This document shows, one piece after another, positions 5,301 to 5,398 of a stretch of DNA of 5,398 nt (the stretch's first letter is position 1; each line of letters starts with the position of its first letter). The translations under genes and the position numbers were made by a program. Below the pieces are notes generated by a model. The model saw only the letters and a program-made list of their open reading frames with translations. It ran no database searches and was not told where the DNA came from. Location of the stretch: positions 1 through 5,398 of the forward strand of contig JANWHO010000061.1 of assembly GCA_025450375.1 (NCBI GenBank), in the 5' to 3' direction. Source of the DNA: Chloroflexota bacterium. GTDB lineage: Bacteria; Chloroflexota; UBA5177; JANWHV01.

Positions 5301-5398
5301 GCTATATACGGTTCATCGCCCGCTCACCCCGGCTCCTCGGCCAACTGGCCCTTATCCTGGTCCTCGCCGGCCTGGTTGGCGGCACTGGCCTGGTGGGC
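5297..5398 (+). CDS. N-terminus of a secreted or membrane-anchored protein (34 residues, runs off right edge)
   Basis: The frame from TTG 5297 reads LRYIRFIARSPRLLGQLALI followed by LVLAGLVGGTGLVG and is open to the window edge. Several Arg residues (2, 5, 9, 12) precede a long Leu/Ala/Val/Gly hydrophobic stretch (13-34), as in a signal peptide or N-terminal anchor with the positive end inside. AAGGA (5286-5290) lies 6 nt before the TTG, which supports that start. The frame is closed upstream by TAG (5258-5260), and no ATG or GTG lies between. The function cannot be told from 34 residues. An overlapping frame from ATG 5280 is also open but gives a less protein-like sequence. The 160-nt gap to uxaC, containing a hairpin, suggests a separate transcript. 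Confidence 0.6.
   Translation, partial: MRYIRFIARSPRLLGQLALILVLAGLVGGTGLVG

Noticed and set aside
5280..5398. Alternative right-edge gene start at ATG 5280 in another frame
   Set aside because: Its product is rich in Ser, Pro and Trp without protein-like order and it lacks a spaced ribosome site, whereas the TTG 5297 frame gives a clear signal or anchor segment.
1..5398. CRISPR array, tRNA or rRNA gene, transposase, phage or toxin-antitoxin genes
   Set aside because: No regularly spaced repeats, cloverleaf or rRNA-like stretches, or matching protein motifs were found on either strand.

Overview
This is a GC-rich window from a bacterial chromosome with long ORFs and short intergenic gaps. 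Nothing in it is phage- or transposon-like. It holds two complete genes, two genes cut by the window edges, and intergenic DNA rich in inverted repeats. The GC content, the cytoplasmic multi-GAF histidine kinase and a uronate isomerase of the GPPWWFFDS / GFNDDTRAF type fit a Chloroflexota- or Actinomycetota-like organism. This placement is a weak inference because no phylogenetic marker is present.

Layout. Positions 1-981 (minus) hold the N-terminal 327 residues of a secreted protein that looks like a six-hairpin (alpha/alpha)6 glycoside hydrolase. Its C-terminus lies beyond the left edge. A 134-nt gap with a 12-bp-stem hairpin separates it from a 751-residue soluble sensor histidine kinase at 1116-3371 (minus), with architecture GAF-GAF-PAS-HisKA-HATPase_c. 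The kinase start has no Shine-Dalgarno sequence of its own. A possible 8-codon leader ORF with a good ribosome site overlaps it. A 340-nt divergent intergenic region (3372-3711) carries several inverted repeats, a perfect 16-bp-arm hairpin and a plausible sigma70-type promoter. It leads into a complete uronate isomerase gene (uxaC, 3712-5136, plus). A 160-nt gap with a perfect 26-bp palindrome follows. The window ends in the first 34 codons of a plus-strand gene whose product starts with a signal-peptide or membrane-anchor segment.

How the parts may work together. UxaC opens D-glucuronate and D-galacturonate catabolism. The secreted putative glycosidase is also carbohydrate-linked, but the two are on opposite strands with the kinase between them. 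A shared polysaccharide-utilisation role is therefore only suggestive. The kinase has no response regulator gene beside it in this window, so its output is unknown.

No new multi-gene defence, mobile or biosynthetic system is visible. The observations most worth checking are the intergenic inverted repeats (two post-gene hairpins share a 10-mer), the unusual translation-start arrangements of the kinase and of the right-edge gene, and the unassigned secreted glycosidase-like protein.
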